A stretch of 64,000 bases of DNA from Kiritimatiellota bacterium B12222 (GCA_029719485.1 CP120722.1:3472001-3536000), one strand, 5' to 3'. Numbered from the stretch's first letter, positions 1 through 9,671 are shown. The notes: generated by a model from the sequence alone, not told the origin. Program-made: numbers and translations.

Positions 1-500
1 AACTCAAATTCGGCAATCGATTCAGGTACGATACCCGACATCATTTCCTGATACATTTCCTGACGAAACGTATAAACCAAAATGACATCACAAGTATCCG
101 CGCGCAAGAGTTTACGTATTAACCCTTCCCTAGATTTTTTACGAAGTTGCGGATCAAAATCCCAATCATTCACCGCATATTCTACAAAAACCAAATCACA
201 ATTTCGCTGGAGAATATCTCGTTCAACCCGAAATACAGCCAAATCACTACCTGTAGCACCAATGGCCGCATTTTCTACCCCAACTCTGAGTTCAGGAAAC
301 CGATCATTGATCCATGCAATCACCGCTTCGGGCCAACGATTCTTCGTTCGAGCATCCGTGATAGACCCTCCCATAAATCCGACGGTCATGGCTCCTGTGC
401 TTAAGGCTTTTACGCTGTGCACCAAAGCAGCACGATTTTGATAAATTTCTAAATCGCTACCCGCAGAAGAAATGGGGGGAATATCTACGTTCATTCTCAT
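1..500 (-). CDS. SGNH/GDSL-family hydrolase, 3' end cut by window edge
   Basis: Reading the minus strand from an ATG at 500 gives an open frame that runs off the left edge (about 166 residues visible). It shows SGNH-family blocks: a GGSIT motif in the block I position carrying the nucleophile serine, an ENAAIGATGS segment near block II/III, and VEYAVND resembling the later GxND block. Such enzymes are esterases or deacetylases acting on acylated sugars. No signal peptide is visible. The start lies 1 base after the stop of the upstream glycosidase gene, with AGGA a few bases upstream of ATG 500; a second in-frame ATG lies at 494. It is the last visible gene of the carbohydrate operon that begins near 9635, so removal of ester groups from the same glycan is a reasonable inference. 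The catalytic Asp/His block is outside the window. Confidence 0.85.
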   Translation of the reverse strand, partial: MRMNVDIPPISSAGSDLEIYQNRAALVHSVKALSTGAMTVGFMGGSITDARTKNRWPEAVIAWINDRFPELRVGVENAAIGATGSDLAVFRVERDILQRNCDLVFVEYAVNDWDFDPQLRKKSREGLIRKLLRADTCDVILVYTFRQEMYQEMMSGIVPESIAEFE

Positions 501-501
501 A

Positions 502-1941
502 TTATCCTGCGGAAGGTTGAGAGGAGCTGTGCCATAAGATCGCCACCGGTGAAGGCCGCACAGGAAGATCCGTTAGAATCAACCGCATACTGTATTCACC
601 CATTCTCCGGGGCGTCTCGATACATATCGGCAGTTCCTCTCCCGATACCACATCCATAATTTTCACGACTTTCACATCCGGAGCATGTTCCCAATTCAAA
701 CGCGCATACGGAGCAGGGGTCTCTGCATTGAGGCGACCGGCCTTCCAGAAAAAACAAATAAATTGATCCCCCTTTTTAAACCAGTAAAGCAAAGGACCGT
801 CGATGCGTATAAACGGCTCTTCCGCTTTTTCCCGCCAGTTTAATCCCCGATAAAATTGCTGTTCAGGTAATTGCAACTTCACCGGCGCTTCTGGAACAAA
901 TTCCCAATCATCCCCCAATAATCCAATCAGTCGCTTAATGGCAGCGTATGAAGGTTTAGGATCATAATTTCGTTTTTCATTCCGAACCAAACCAAAATTT
1001 TCTTCACATTCATCCCTCCCCACCCCGTCATCCATCAAATTGTAAATGCAGGGGCTTTCCACCCCGGCTACAAAATTGAGAATTACCGCACGGGTCATAA
1101 AACAAGCTTGGGTAAATTCAGTATATCCCGCGGCCCATCCAGGTTTCTCAGCAGGATTATAGGTCGAAAAGCCAAACTCAGTCGAAAAGAGTTTCAATGA
1201 TTTACCCAACTGTTTTTGACCATGCTCATACGTTCGCCGAAACAAGGAGAGAAAACTATGATCATCGTCTGCACTCACTATACCATGGTCCGCACTAATT
1301 TCACCACCGCCTAAAGGAAGGGTCTCTGGAGGCAACTGAACCGGATACGGATGGTGACTTACCCCGTCGATTTCTTTGAAAGCCTCTGGATATTTCTTCG
1401 CCAAATGGAAAAACTGAGGTTCACCCGGGTTCGTAATAATCGTCGCTTGCGGATCGGCTTTGCGAATGGCTTCAGCAGACTTCGAAATCAACTCCTGAAA
1501 TTTCTCCAACCAGATACTCGATTCTTTTCCACTCCACGTTCCTCCATATTGCTCGTAGAAAAAGAAGTTGGTGGGTTCATTCCAAATTTCATACGCAATA
1601 ATCGGATACTCCTTTAAGCGCTCGGCCATAAAACCAGCATAAGCAGCGAAACCATCTGCATCCAACGGATTTTCATATAGAGGATTCCCGTAATCCAATA
1701 TCAAAAGGATGCCCAAACCTGCTTGTGACACTTTATCCACCCAATCCATCGAAAGTGCAGGAATCTCATACACACCTTTTTCTTGCTCCACCCATTCCCA
1801 TTTTATTTCCTGACGTACATGCCCTACCCCTAAATCTTGAAGGATGGGCAACAAACGATCGATTTTCCACCCGATTTCACAGGATTCAAAATGAGTGCAA
1901 ACGCCCACCGATTTTGCCATACGTTCTTTTGATATTTTCAT
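502..1941 (-). CDS. Clan GH-A glycoside hydrolase (GH39/GH5-like)
   Basis: This 479-residue protein has the look of a clan GH-A TIM-barrel retaining glycosidase. The acid/base glutamate sits in YEIWNEPTN (E122) and a likely nucleophile glutamate in FSTEFGFST (E255), at the expected beta-4 and beta-7 spacing. HHPYP near residue 196 is typical of GH39/GH5-like barrels. A small beta domain follows from about residue 370. No signal peptide is present, so it probably acts in the cytoplasm on imported oligosaccharides. The ATG start at 1941 lies 4 bases after the upstream sulfatase stop, and the stop is directly followed by the SGNH hydrolase start, so all are co-transcribed. The family is well supported by the motifs, but the substrate and exact GH family number cannot be fixed by eye. 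Confidence 0.88.
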   Translation of the reverse strand: MKISKERMAKSVGVCTHFESCEIGWKIDRLLPILQDLGVGHVRQEIKWEWVEQEKGVYEIPALSMDWVDKVSQAGLGILLILDYGNPLYENPLDADGFAAYAGFMAERLKEYPIIAYEIWNEPTNFFFYEQYGGTWSGKESSIWLEKFQELISKSAEAIRKADPQATIITNPGEPQFFHLAKKYPEAFKEIDGVSHHPYPVQLPPETLPLGGGEISADHGIVSADDDHSFLSLFRRTYEHGQKQLGKSLKLFSTEFGFSTYNPAEKPGWAAGYTEFTQACFMTRAVILNFVAGVESPCIYNLMDDGVGRDECEENFGLVRNEKRNYDPKPSYAAIKRLIGLLGDDWEFVPEAPVKLQLPEQQFYRGLNWREKAEEPFIRIDGPLLYWFKKGDQFICFFWKAGRLNAETPAPYARLNWEHAPDVKVVKIMDVVSGEELPICIETPRRMGEYSMRLILTDLPVRPSPVAILWHSSSQPSAG

Positions 1942-1945
1942 TTTC

Positions 1946-3433
1946 TTAGAGGTCTCCCATAACTGTTTTATTAAAAAATCCTGCGGCTTGATGCTTGGTT
2001 TCTACGAGTAGCGCATACATTCGTTTTCTGAGCACCACCAAAGCATCTTGATACTCCGGATGATTGATGAGGTTGCTCAACTCGTGTGGATCTTTTTCCA
2101 GATCATATAACTCATCAAAATTTGACGCGTTCCACCCGTATTTTAGATGATCCTTTCTCAAGGTAAACATGGTCGTCATCAACTGATTCACACCATAGAA
2201 TTCTGTGAAAGCTTCATTTGGATACGAAGAGGGTTCCCCCCGGAGCAAAGAAATTAACGAGCGTCCATCAAATACTGGCGTATCGTCATCGTCTAAATTT
2301 TTACCTGCAAACTCCAAAATGGTAGGGTAAAAATCAATCGAGGAGACTACCGTTTCAATCCGCCCTCCATGAGCACAAGGAAATGTCTCTTCATACGATG
2401 AAGGTAATCGCATGAGTAACGGCACATGATGCGTTTCTTCAAAATGATGAAACCCTTTATCCGTCAATCCACCATGAGACCCCAGTGTCTCCCCATGATC
2501 CGCTGTAAAAATCACCAGGGTATCGTTCAGTAAATTTCGGGCTTCCAAATGGGCGAGCATGCGACCTACCTGTTCATCGATCAACGTGGTCAATGCGTAA
2601 TAGTGTCGAATAGCTTCTTCCCAAACCGGCCAGGGTGTTTTCCCTCCTGGATTTGTTTTCACCTTGCAGGGCGCAGAGGGATCCTCAGGTTCCCACTCAT
2701 AATTTGGCCACGGTGGTATGGAAACATCCTTGTAGAGGTCATAATATTTTTGGGGCACATAATACGGTTCATGCGGCCCCCAGAAATTATGGGTAATAAA
2801 AAAAGGCCGATCTTCTTTGGCAAATTGATCGATTAACTCACAGGTGTGTTCCGCAAGAAAATACGGAACCGTCGACTTCTCATCTCCCTCTAAAATACCA
2901 TGTCGACCAATCAACCCGGTTTGAATTTTGTTCTTCAGTTCCATGCGATACCCCTTGCTGGATAAGTACGCCTGATAGGCTTGCGTGGCATGCCCCCCAT
3001 CTCCATGCCCCGGAGCATCCATCCCTGTAAATCCCACATCACTCGGAAGCGAAGGCTTGCCCTCTTCCATAAAAGTTTTATACCCTTCCCGCATGCAGCC
3101 TCCCAAATGCCACTTACCCGTATATCCCACTTGATAATCCAGTTGCTCTAACTGACGAGATAACAATTCAGGTTTATCCGTGAGCTCATGCACGGAACAT
3201 CCAATGTTGTGCGTGTTACAACACATCCCATGAGTATGAGGATATCGTCCCGTAAGAATCGTAGCCCGCGCGGGGGTACAAACAGGACAAACGGTGTAGG
3301 CATTTTCAAACACCACCCCCTGTTCAGCTAATCGGTCTAGATGTGGCGTTTGACAAACCGTATCTCCGTAACAACCCAAAGCGGATAAACGGTGTTGATC
3401 GGTCATGATATATAGAATGTTCGGTTTTTTCAT
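1946..3433 (-). CDS. Type I formylglycine-dependent sulfatase
   Basis: The protein begins MKKPNILYIMTDQHR, the classic sulfatase N-terminus, and carries the modification motif CTPAR at C52-R56, where Cys is converted to formylglycine by an anaerobic or FGE-type maturase not seen in the window. Metal-binding motifs TDQH near the N-terminus and TADHGE in the middle are intact. The product is 495 residues, normal for the S1 family. I chose ATG 3433, which lies 5 bases after the stop of the CBM9-like gene; a longer in-frame extension to 3511 would overlap that gene and lacks a family-like sequence. With this start there is no signal peptide, so the enzyme is predicted to be cytoplasmic, unlike many marine polysaccharide sulfatases. 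It likely removes sulfate from a glycan handled by the neighbouring glycosidases. Confidence 0.93.
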   Translation of the reverse strand: MKKPNILYIMTDQHRLSALGCYGDTVCQTPHLDRLAEQGVVFENAYTVCPVCTPARATILTGRYPHTHGMCCNTHNIGCSVHELTDKPELLSRQLEQLDYQVGYTGKWHLGGCMREGYKTFMEEGKPSLPSDVGFTGMDAPGHGDGGHATQAYQAYLSSKGYRMELKNKIQTGLIGRHGILEGDEKSTVPYFLAEHTCELIDQFAKEDRPFFITHNFWGPHEPYYVPQKYYDLYKDVSIPPWPNYEWEPEDPSAPCKVKTNPGGKTPWPVWEEAIRHYYALTTLIDEQVGRMLAHLEARNLLNDTLVIFTADHGETLGSHGGLTDKGFHHFEETHHVPLLMRLPSSYEETFPCAHGGRIETVVSSIDFYPTILEFAGKNLDDDDTPVFDGRSLISLLRGEPSSYPNEAFTEFYGVNQLMTTMFTLRKDHLKYGWNASNFDELYDLEKDPHELSNLINHPEYQDALVVLRKRMYALLVETKHQAAGFFNKTVMGDL

Positions 3434-3438
3434 GTCAT

Positions 3439-4257
3439 TTATTTTTGAAGAGTAACGACGCCCATACGTGCGGGCGAAATATGTGGACAACCGGAAAGCA
3501 CCGGCACCCAATTAAATTGATTTCGGACTCGATTTCCCAACGCATCTTGCACCCAATCATAGCGAACTAAATTTACGCGAAATGACATTTCATCAAACGC
3601 CAACATTCCTTGAGCCTTGAGTAAGGTCTCCGCAGGAATCGCCATTTCCACCGTCCATGCGACCGGCATCCCTGTTTGTAACAGACGACCCGTCGCCACC
3701 TGTATTCCTTCCGCCGTCCACCCACGATCCCCTTGCAAATCATTTTCAACGATTTGCTGGGTCAAACGCTGACCTTTTTCATATTCAGGTGCCGACAAGA
3801 GCGTATAACTCAAATCTAAAATCTGACCCAATGGAGAGACCTGTATCTCAAACCATTGCCGTGCATCCCCCACCGGATCGATAAAAACTTCGCAGACATC
3901 AAATTTATATAAATTGTCATCGCGAACCAACTTTTGATTGAAATCAATATTTTCGTCCCAACATCTAAAAAAGAAGTAAAGGTAATCAGCATCCCAAAGA
4001 ATCCAAATATCCGTAAGGGGGGACTCAACCTGCCCCGATGGCTTCGTGGGATGGTCCGAAGGATACAATAACTCATCCACCTTTTCAGTTTGCAACCAGA
4101 GATCTTCGAGATGTCCATCTATCTGAGGTGGCTGTGCCGTCATCGACACGCCCCATTGCGGTTCTGACGGGCCGCGAAACCCGGTACAACCCGAAAAAGT
4201 GGAGACCGCCATCATCGCGACGAACAGTGGATGAATATATGAAAAATACGGTCTCAT
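3439..4257 (-). CDS. CBM9-like carbohydrate-binding lipoprotein
   Basis: This 272-residue protein starts with a hydrophobic signal ending in FSGC, a plausible lipobox, which suggests an outer-membrane or periplasmic lipoprotein. The mature part resembles the carbohydrate-binding family 9-like fold found in xylanases and glycan-associated proteins: IDGHLEDLWLQ at the beginning, then WDADYLYFFFRCWDEN, and a CEVFIDP motif followed by WFEIQVSPLGQILD, all typical of that fold. Its ATG at 4257 shares one base with the stop codon of the giant upstream gene (TAATG), so translation is probably coupled. It may hold the substrate at the cell surface for the upstream exported protein; this is an inference from context. 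Confidence 0.8.
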   Translation of the reverse strand: MRPYFSYIHPLFVAMMAVSTFSGCTGFRGPSEPQWGVSMTAQPPQIDGHLEDLWLQTEKVDELLYPSDHPTKPSGQVESPLTDIWILWDADYLYFFFRCWDENIDFNQKLVRDDNLYKFDVCEVFIDPVGDARQWFEIQVSPLGQILDLSYTLLSAPEYEKGQRLTQQIVENDLQGDRGWTAEGIQVATGRLLQTGMPVAWTVEMAIPAETLLKAQGMLAFDEMSFRVNLVRYDWVQDALGNRVRNQFNWVPVLSGCPHISPARMGVVTLQK

Positions 4258-7200
4258 TATTTTAAGTGATAACTATGTAAAGACATGGGAGAAACGGCGA
4301 TTTCCCAAACAAAATCATCTCCATCCCGCTCGATGTTCACTTGAGTACCGCTCACTTGATCCCAAAGCTCACGGGCTCCATTTGCAGGAACCCTCACCTC
4401 AATAGTTTCAGGCTGAATCCCTTTGTACACCACCCCAATATAACGCGTACCTGCACTCATATAGCTCCGTACCCTCACGTCTGGATGTCGACAGGCTTCC
4501 TCCAGAATCAGACCCGTTTTATCAGGCAATGCTAAATAGGCCTGTGCAAAACGACGCATCTCACTTACAAAAGTTCTTCCCATGGTGTACGTCGTAAAAG
4601 TAATCACATTGGGATCTCCGTAGAAACAGGCCAAAACTTCATAGGCCATCGCATAATTCGCACCGCCAGGGCCAATCATACTGGCCTCGTGCGTGTCTCC
4701 TTGCACATTCCAGCGAGCCCGCTCTTCGTAGTCAAACAGGAAACTCATGGCATACCCTGAACCCGTCTGGAAATACCTCTGATACGCTTCTGAATTTGCA
4801 AGATCCTCCCTGCTCACCGGAGCAAACAGATGCACCCCCTCCACATCTGCAAACAAATCTGGATAAATGCGGTGATGAGGAGCCCCCTCATTTCGAAGTA
4901 AATCAATAAAAACTTCATCGCTGTTCTGAGGTGGAAATTTATTCAGCTGAAAAGACCTCGATGCCCTCAGATTATAGAATTTCCCCCATTCTTCTGGTGT
5001 TTGAGCAGCATGAGGCATCCCTTTGTTTGGCGTCCCCCGCAAGGCACCAAAACGAGCCCAACCATCTTCATCCCAATTATTATACAACAGGGGAAAATCA
5101 GGATTGTATCTTTGAAGATGCTGAAGTGCTCGTACTAAAAAATCACGACGCTTTTTCTGCCACCAATCATTGTATTCATTTTTCATTTTACCAGAGGCCC
5201 ATTGGGCAATCTGTTTGTCATTTCCCTCTGGCATCTCATACCCCATATCCTCACAAAATAAGGCGACATCAGCAGGACCATAACTACATTTAATCCGTTC
5301 ATTTCGTTGACGCCAATGCAAGCCCATGAGTTGCGGATAATCTTGGTAATATTGACCGATCAACTCATCAATTAAGACTTCGAATTCAGCCCAAGTCGCT
5401 TCATTTAAGATGTTAGCCCCCCAAGGACAAAAACGACCACAGGGATCAATTTTCCCTTTGTTATTAATTACTTTAGCCTCGTCGGGTAAGAGTGTACTTC
5501 CTCCATATTCCACCCGTGGAATAAATCCAATCCCCACCTCCCGGGTTCCGTCCAACCATTTCTTATAAATATCGCGGTCATCCTCGCCTTCCGGTGAAGC
5601 CTTGTACCACCCTGGAGGTGCAAATCCCAACCGGCTGTGCCAAAATCCATGAAAAGCCCATTTTTGAATAACCGGACTGACCACATTCAACCCCACTAAA
5701 CGTGCCCATGTCGCAACATCCTCGGGAGGTTGCTCAGGCTGACGTTCCCAATCCGTCATAAAGATCCGCTTTTTTTCACCTTCAGGATAGCGAATCACGG
5801 GATAATGTTCTTCAGGATTCAAAATTTCATACAAACGGATCTCTGCAGCGGCCGGGCCCTCCTCATACGCCCCAGCATACACCCGACCAATATCATGGAA
5901 AAAGATCCAGAACCCCTTTTCCGCATCCACGCTCCGTGATCCCAGGTAACCATAAGTCGTATCATCCAACATCACAATACTATCCACCCAACTGTATCCT
6001 CCTGATAAGGGATAACTAAAATGCGGGTGATCAGAGGAAATACCGTTCCGATATCCAACCCCTTGAAAATTCCGACCAGCTTTCATTTCGATATTTGCAT
6101 ATCTAATTTTATCCTCTGGCACTAAAATCCTTACCAAATAAGCGGTATGCGGTTTTAATTTTCCGCGACCTATCCGATAACCAAAATATTGATTATTACT
6201 CGCCTCTCGATACTCGCGTCCATCATAAGACTCAACCCTCACCCCATTTATCCAACTGGAATATGCCTGAGTACCAACCCACGAAGCCCGAATCCCTCCC
6301 TCTTTATAAGGATGTATATCTGATGACGGATCAGCAGCACAATCAATCACGTCCACCAATCGCAACTTCCCAAAAGGAGTCTCCTCTATGGTTTCGGCAA
6401 GCGCTGGAAGCTGACGCTCATCCCTTTCAGCATACTTCAACTTCGAAACAGGAAGGTAAAGTGCATCCACAGGCTCACCCGCGACATCTTCTAATAAAAG
6501 CGTTGTCTCAAAAAATTCACTATAATACAACTGCCTACTTTCACCTTCAGACAGGGTCACTGTCCCCACCCATTCCTGTTGATCATTAAGCGTCAAAGGG
6601 AATGTCTGTTCGGAAATCGTACGAAAATAACAATCCCGTAACCGAAAGCGCCCCTGGAGCGTCCCCGCGGCGGTCTCGGTCGCCACAAACTTGAAACGCA
6701 TACGCACTTGCTTTCCCGGTTTTGAACCCATTTCAAACTGCTCCGGAGCAACGAACACGTTCGGGGTTTGAACATCTGAAAGTTGCAATACTGAGGATTG
6801 CTCGGGCAGGATTTCCATCCGTCCTGGCTGAATTCCTGCGCGCCGTGGTCGCCAGCTCACCACCCGTACCGCCAAATCATTGAGGCCAGCAACGTTCACC
6901 TTATCCGCGGGAATACGAGCAAAAAAACCTCCTCCACTCTCTTCATCTACTTGCCCCACACGTTCACCATTCCAATACAGCTCCCCAAACATTTCAGGTT
7001 GCCCCAAGTACAGCTCCAATGTTTTCCCTTGCCAATTTTCAGGAATCAAAACCTGCTGACGATACCATGCAGGCCCCTTGTACCCTAACCCCATCTCCCG
7101 CCAGCGCCCTGGTACCCGTACAACCTCCCACTCCCTATCATCCAGAGAAGGACGAGCATAACCCAGCATTTCTCCATAGCCCATACGATCTGTAAGGTGA

Positions 7201-8450
7201 GCTTCTGCATCCTGCATTTTCCCAAAAACACTTTTTTCTCCATCTGGACGAATATTATCTCTCTTGAATTTCCATAAACCATTCAAAGGAATTCCTTTTA
7301 CGATCCCTTTCTTCGAAAATCGGCCCACTTCAAAATTTGCCACTTGCAAGCGCCCTGCTCCTTGCAGTCGGTTGTTCTCATATCCCAAGCCAATGGAATC
7401 CACAAATGAAGGATCAAATACAGGCTCTCGTTGATCGATCACCCGATCATAATTAGAGGCATATTCATTCAAAAATTGTGAAAAAGGCAGAATGACTTTC
7501 TTCCAATCTCCGGGAGTAACCGACACATAAGTAGATGCACTCTGCGATTTTTTCCCAGCCACTAACCGCCCTTTATTCAGACGAATTGCAATGTCTCCAG
7601 TAAGATCACTCGATTTCACCCAAAATGAAATATAATCAAAATTTTGACGAGCCCAGTCCGCCCCTTTTTTTCCAGGAGGAAGAAGATAATCAATATATTG
7701 GCGTGTATTCGGATTTGTCACCGTAAATTCTACGCCATCTTTTCCCTCAAAAGCCAAAGACGTCACAGCCAGATCTATTTGAGATCGTTCATCCACACCA
7801 ATTAATTGCAGGCCCCGTTCCCAACGGCCCGGCTCCAAAACGCCTTCAACCAAATCTGCCGTCATCCCCAGCGAAACCACGCTCTCTCCTTCGTCCTGCT
7901 CTGGCGAAAATGGCGCCACACGTTCCACGGCATAACCCCCTGCCGATAAGCCCCCATTTTTATACCAATCCCACACCCGAACCGCAATGAGGTTCTCTTC
8001 ACCCCACTTGATCTGAGCATCAGGAAGAACACACTCTATCTTCTCTTTAAACGTAAAGGTTCCTAGGGAAACACCATTGAAATATACCTCTCCCCCATCA
8101 TCAGGATTTCCCGCCGAAAACACTACGGACGCCCCCTGCCACTCTGCAGGAATGACGAAGGACTTACGGTACCACGCCACCCCGTTATAGGCATGCCCTT
8201 GCGATTCCCAAGAGGCCCCCACACGAATGGTTTCCCATGGACTATCGTTAAACGTAATCGCCTGCTTACCCGATGCCCCATTACCTTTCTCACCAGATTT
8301 ATGACCTGGCTCGCGTTGAAATTTCCATTGCCCCGATAAATCAATACGACGCTCAGGTACAGAATCCGTTTGCGCAAATATCCGGAAATTCAAGGGTCCC
8401 CATAACGCCATGAGAATGAAAACACGTAATAAGACAGAAATTAAATTCAT
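4257..8450 (-). CDS. Giant exported glycosidase-like protein with two GH2-type sugar-binding domains
   Basis: About 1397 residues from ATG 8450. A TTG 12 bases upstream is possible, but the ATG has GGAA at good spacing and gives a clean signal peptide (residues 1 to about 27). A GH2 sugar-binding-like jelly roll follows (about 33-163; LSGQWKFQ, AWYRKSFVIP, EVYFNGVSLG), then a CIA30/CBM11-like beta domain (about 240-380), then a second GH2-like jelly roll (about 387-533; GLWKFKRDN, AWYRQQVLIPENWQG, ELYWNGERVG). A largely beta region leads to a probable TIM barrel (about 900-1310) and a C-terminal beta domain. I see no GH2 catalytic signature and no NEP motif; acidic candidates lie in WRQRNERIK and NNWDEDGW. 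It probably belongs to an uncommon glycosidase family acting outside the cytoplasm. It is first in the operon after the regulator. Confidence 0.72.
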   Translation of the reverse strand: MNLISVLLRVFILMALWGPLNFRIFAQTDSVPERRIDLSGQWKFQREPGHKSGEKGNGASGKQAITFNDSPWETIRVGASWESQGHAYNGVAWYRKSFVIPAEWQGASVVFSAGNPDDGGEVYFNGVSLGTFTFKEKIECVLPDAQIKWGEENLIAVRVWDWYKNGGLSAGGYAVERVAPFSPEQDEGESVVSLGMTADLVEGVLEPGRWERGLQLIGVDERSQIDLAVTSLAFEGKDGVEFTVTNPNTRQYIDYLLPPGKKGADWARQNFDYISFWVKSSDLTGDIAIRLNKGRLVAGKKSQSASTYVSVTPGDWKKVILPFSQFLNEYASNYDRVIDQREPVFDPSFVDSIGLGYENNRLQGAGRLQVANFEVGRFSKKGIVKGIPLNGLWKFKRDNIRPDGEKSVFGKMQDAEAHLTDRMGYGEMLGYARPSLDDREWEVVRVPGRWREMGLGYKGPAWYRQQVLIPENWQGKTLELYLGQPEMFGELYWNGERVGQVDEESGGGFFARIPADKVNVAGLNDLAVRVVSWRPRRAGIQPGRMEILPEQSSVLQLSDVQTPNVFVAPEQFEMGSKPGKQVRMRFKFVATETAAGTLQGRFRLRDCYFRTISEQTFPLTLNDQQEWVGTVTLSEGESRQLYYSEFFETTLLLEDVAGEPVDALYLPVSKLKYAERDERQLPALAETIEETPFGKLRLVDVIDCAADPSSDIHPYKEGGIRASWVGTQAYSSWINGVRVESYDGREYREASNNQYFGYRIGRGKLKPHTAYLVRILVPEDKIRYANIEMKAGRNFQGVGYRNGISSDHPHFSYPLSGGYSWVDSIVMLDDTTYGYLGSRSVDAEKGFWIFFHDIGRVYAGAYEEGPAAAEIRLYEILNPEEHYPVIRYPEGEKKRIFMTDWERQPEQPPEDVATWARLVGLNVVSPVIQKWAFHGFWHSRLGFAPPGWYKASPEGEDDRDIYKKWLDGTREVGIGFIPRVEYGGSTLLPDEAKVINNKGKIDPCGRFCPWGANILNEATWAEFEVLIDELIGQYYQDYPQLMGLHWRQRNERIKCSYGPADVALFCEDMGYEMPEGNDKQIAQWASGKMKNEYNDWWQKKRRDFLVRALQHLQRYNPDFPLLYNNWDEDGWARFGALRGTPNKGMPHAAQTPEEWGKFYNLRASRSFQLNKFPPQNSDEVFIDLLRNEGAPHHRIYPDLFADVEGVHLFAPVSREDLANSEAYQRYFQTGSGYAMSFLFDYEERARWNVQGDTHEASMIGPGGANYAMAYEVLACFYGDPNVITFTTYTMGRTFVSEMRRFAQAYLALPDKTGLILEEACRHPDVRVRSYMSAGTRYIGVVYKGIQPETIEVRVPANGARELWDQVSGTQVNIERDGDDFVWEIAVSPMSLHSYHLK

Positions 8451-8504
8451 ATGAATTTCCAAAAATATTCAGGTTAAAAAAGTCTAAGAATATGATCAAA
8501 CAAG

Positions 8505-9635
8505 TTAGAGTGACCTGCGCATACTTCCACCGGGGAACCATACGGGGTCCGTAAGAAAAAGCCCTTGGGCCTCAGGATCCGTTAGCACGGAAATTGCTTT
8601 TTGAATAACTTCAGAACTATCTTGGCGAATACCGCTCAAGGGAGGGTTATAAAATCGGTAGCTTTCATTAAAATCACCAGAAACTACGGACACTTCTTCA
8701 GGAACCGAAAACCCACGACTGATCAACACATGAATTCCCGCACTCGCACCCGCGGCAGAATCAAAAACAATAATTTTTGAATCCGAAGGCTGAACCGCAA
8801 GCCCTGTCATAATCCGTAACGCATAATCTCCACTATCTTCCCAGTTTGCTGGAGGATCTGCAATAGTTCTGCAGCTCATTCCCAACGCCTCTGCCCCTTG
8901 AAGCAATCCCTTATTAAATTCAACCGTGTCGTAACAACGCGGTTCATTCCTCACATGCAAAATTTCCTGATACCCCGCAGCACTACATTTTTCGACCAAG
9001 GCCTTTCCCGCAGCATATCGATCCATACCACAACAACGTACATGCTTCAGCCCCTGAAGATCCATCCCGTCACAGGCGGAGAGAACCACCATATTTATCC
9101 CAAAAGATTCTAAAGTTAACAGTTGTTCCTGTGAACGCAAATCACTGGGAGGAATCAAAATTATGGCATCTAATTCCGATTTTTTTTCTTCAACGAACGA
9201 TCCCAAACGGTCTAACCAACGACGCGAATGAAGCTTAAAATGAGAATAAGTAATTCGCTCCTTTAACCCTTCTCGCTCTAATTTGTTTAACTGCTCCATA
9301 ATGGCAGCCGAAAATACATTTGGGTAAATAATCGCCGCACGCAATAAGGGATTTGAATACGTATCAACTTCTTCACTTACAGGATCTCTACTTTTCACAA
9401 AACTCCCCCGCCCCACTTCCCGCTGAATATATCCCTCATTCGCAAGCTCACTCATCACCTTCTGTACCGTAACCAAAGATAAGCCATAGCCCTTCGCCAA
9501 ACTCCGATCTGCAGGCAATCTCGCGTCCTGTCCTAACGTCTCTATTTCAGAAATTAGGATTTGTTTTAACTGCTGATAAGGAGGCACCGTGCTTGATCGG
9601 TCTATTTGCGAAGAGAAAGTATTGAGGTTCGTCAT
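8505..9635 (-). CDS. GntR/LacI hybrid transcriptional regulator
   Basis: The N-terminal 75 residues form a GntR-type winged helix: VPPYQQLKQIL, RLPADRSLAKGYGLS, TVQKVMSELANEGYI and GRGSF are all family features. The rest resembles the periplasmic-binding-protein-like effector domain of LacI-family regulators, including a late VSVVSGDFNES segment close to the LacI VSVVGFDD signature. It therefore likely senses a sugar and controls the operon downstream (8450 to 1), which starts 54 bases after its stop. A perfect palindrome lies just upstream and overlaps its probable promoter, suggesting autoregulation. ATG 9635 is preferred because the likely -10 box overlaps the alternative ATG at 9647; with that start the message would be nearly leaderless. 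The start is the least certain part of the call. Confidence 0.88.
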   Translation of the reverse strand: MTNLNTFSSQIDRSSTVPPYQQLKQILISEIETLGQDARLPADRSLAKGYGLSLVTVQKVMSELANEGYIQREVGRGSFVKSRDPVSEEVDTYSNPLLRAAIIYPNVFSAAIMEQLNKLEREGLKERITYSHFKLHSRRWLDRLGSFVEEKKSELDAIILIPPSDLRSQEQLLTLESFGINMVVLSACDGMDLQGLKHVRCCGMDRYAAGKALVEKCSAAGYQEILHVRNEPRCYDTVEFNKGLLQGAEALGMSCRTIADPPANWEDSGDYALRIMTGLAVQPSDSKIIVFDSAAGASAGIHVLISRGFSVPEEVSVVSGDFNESYRFYNPPLSGIRQDSSEVIQKAISVLTDPEAQGLFLTDPVWFPGGSMRRSL

Positions 9636-9642
9636 AACAAAA

Positions 9643-9671
9643 ACCATAGATCAAATATTGACATAGGTCAA
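9643..9671 (-). promoter_or_regulatory. Probable promoter of the GntR/LacI regulator operon
   Basis: On the minus strand TTGACC (9671-9666) is followed after 17 bases by TATGGT (9648-9643). Both are close to sigma-70 consensus hexamers. A start site about 7 bases further would fall at or next to ATG 9635, so the transcript may be leaderless. The palindrome at 9655-9674 covers the -35 box and much of the spacer, a position that would allow repression. Confidence 0.45.

Noticed and set aside
8451..8462. Longer start of the giant protein at TTG 8462
   Set aside because: ATG 8450 gives a better signal peptide and has GGAA at good spacing.
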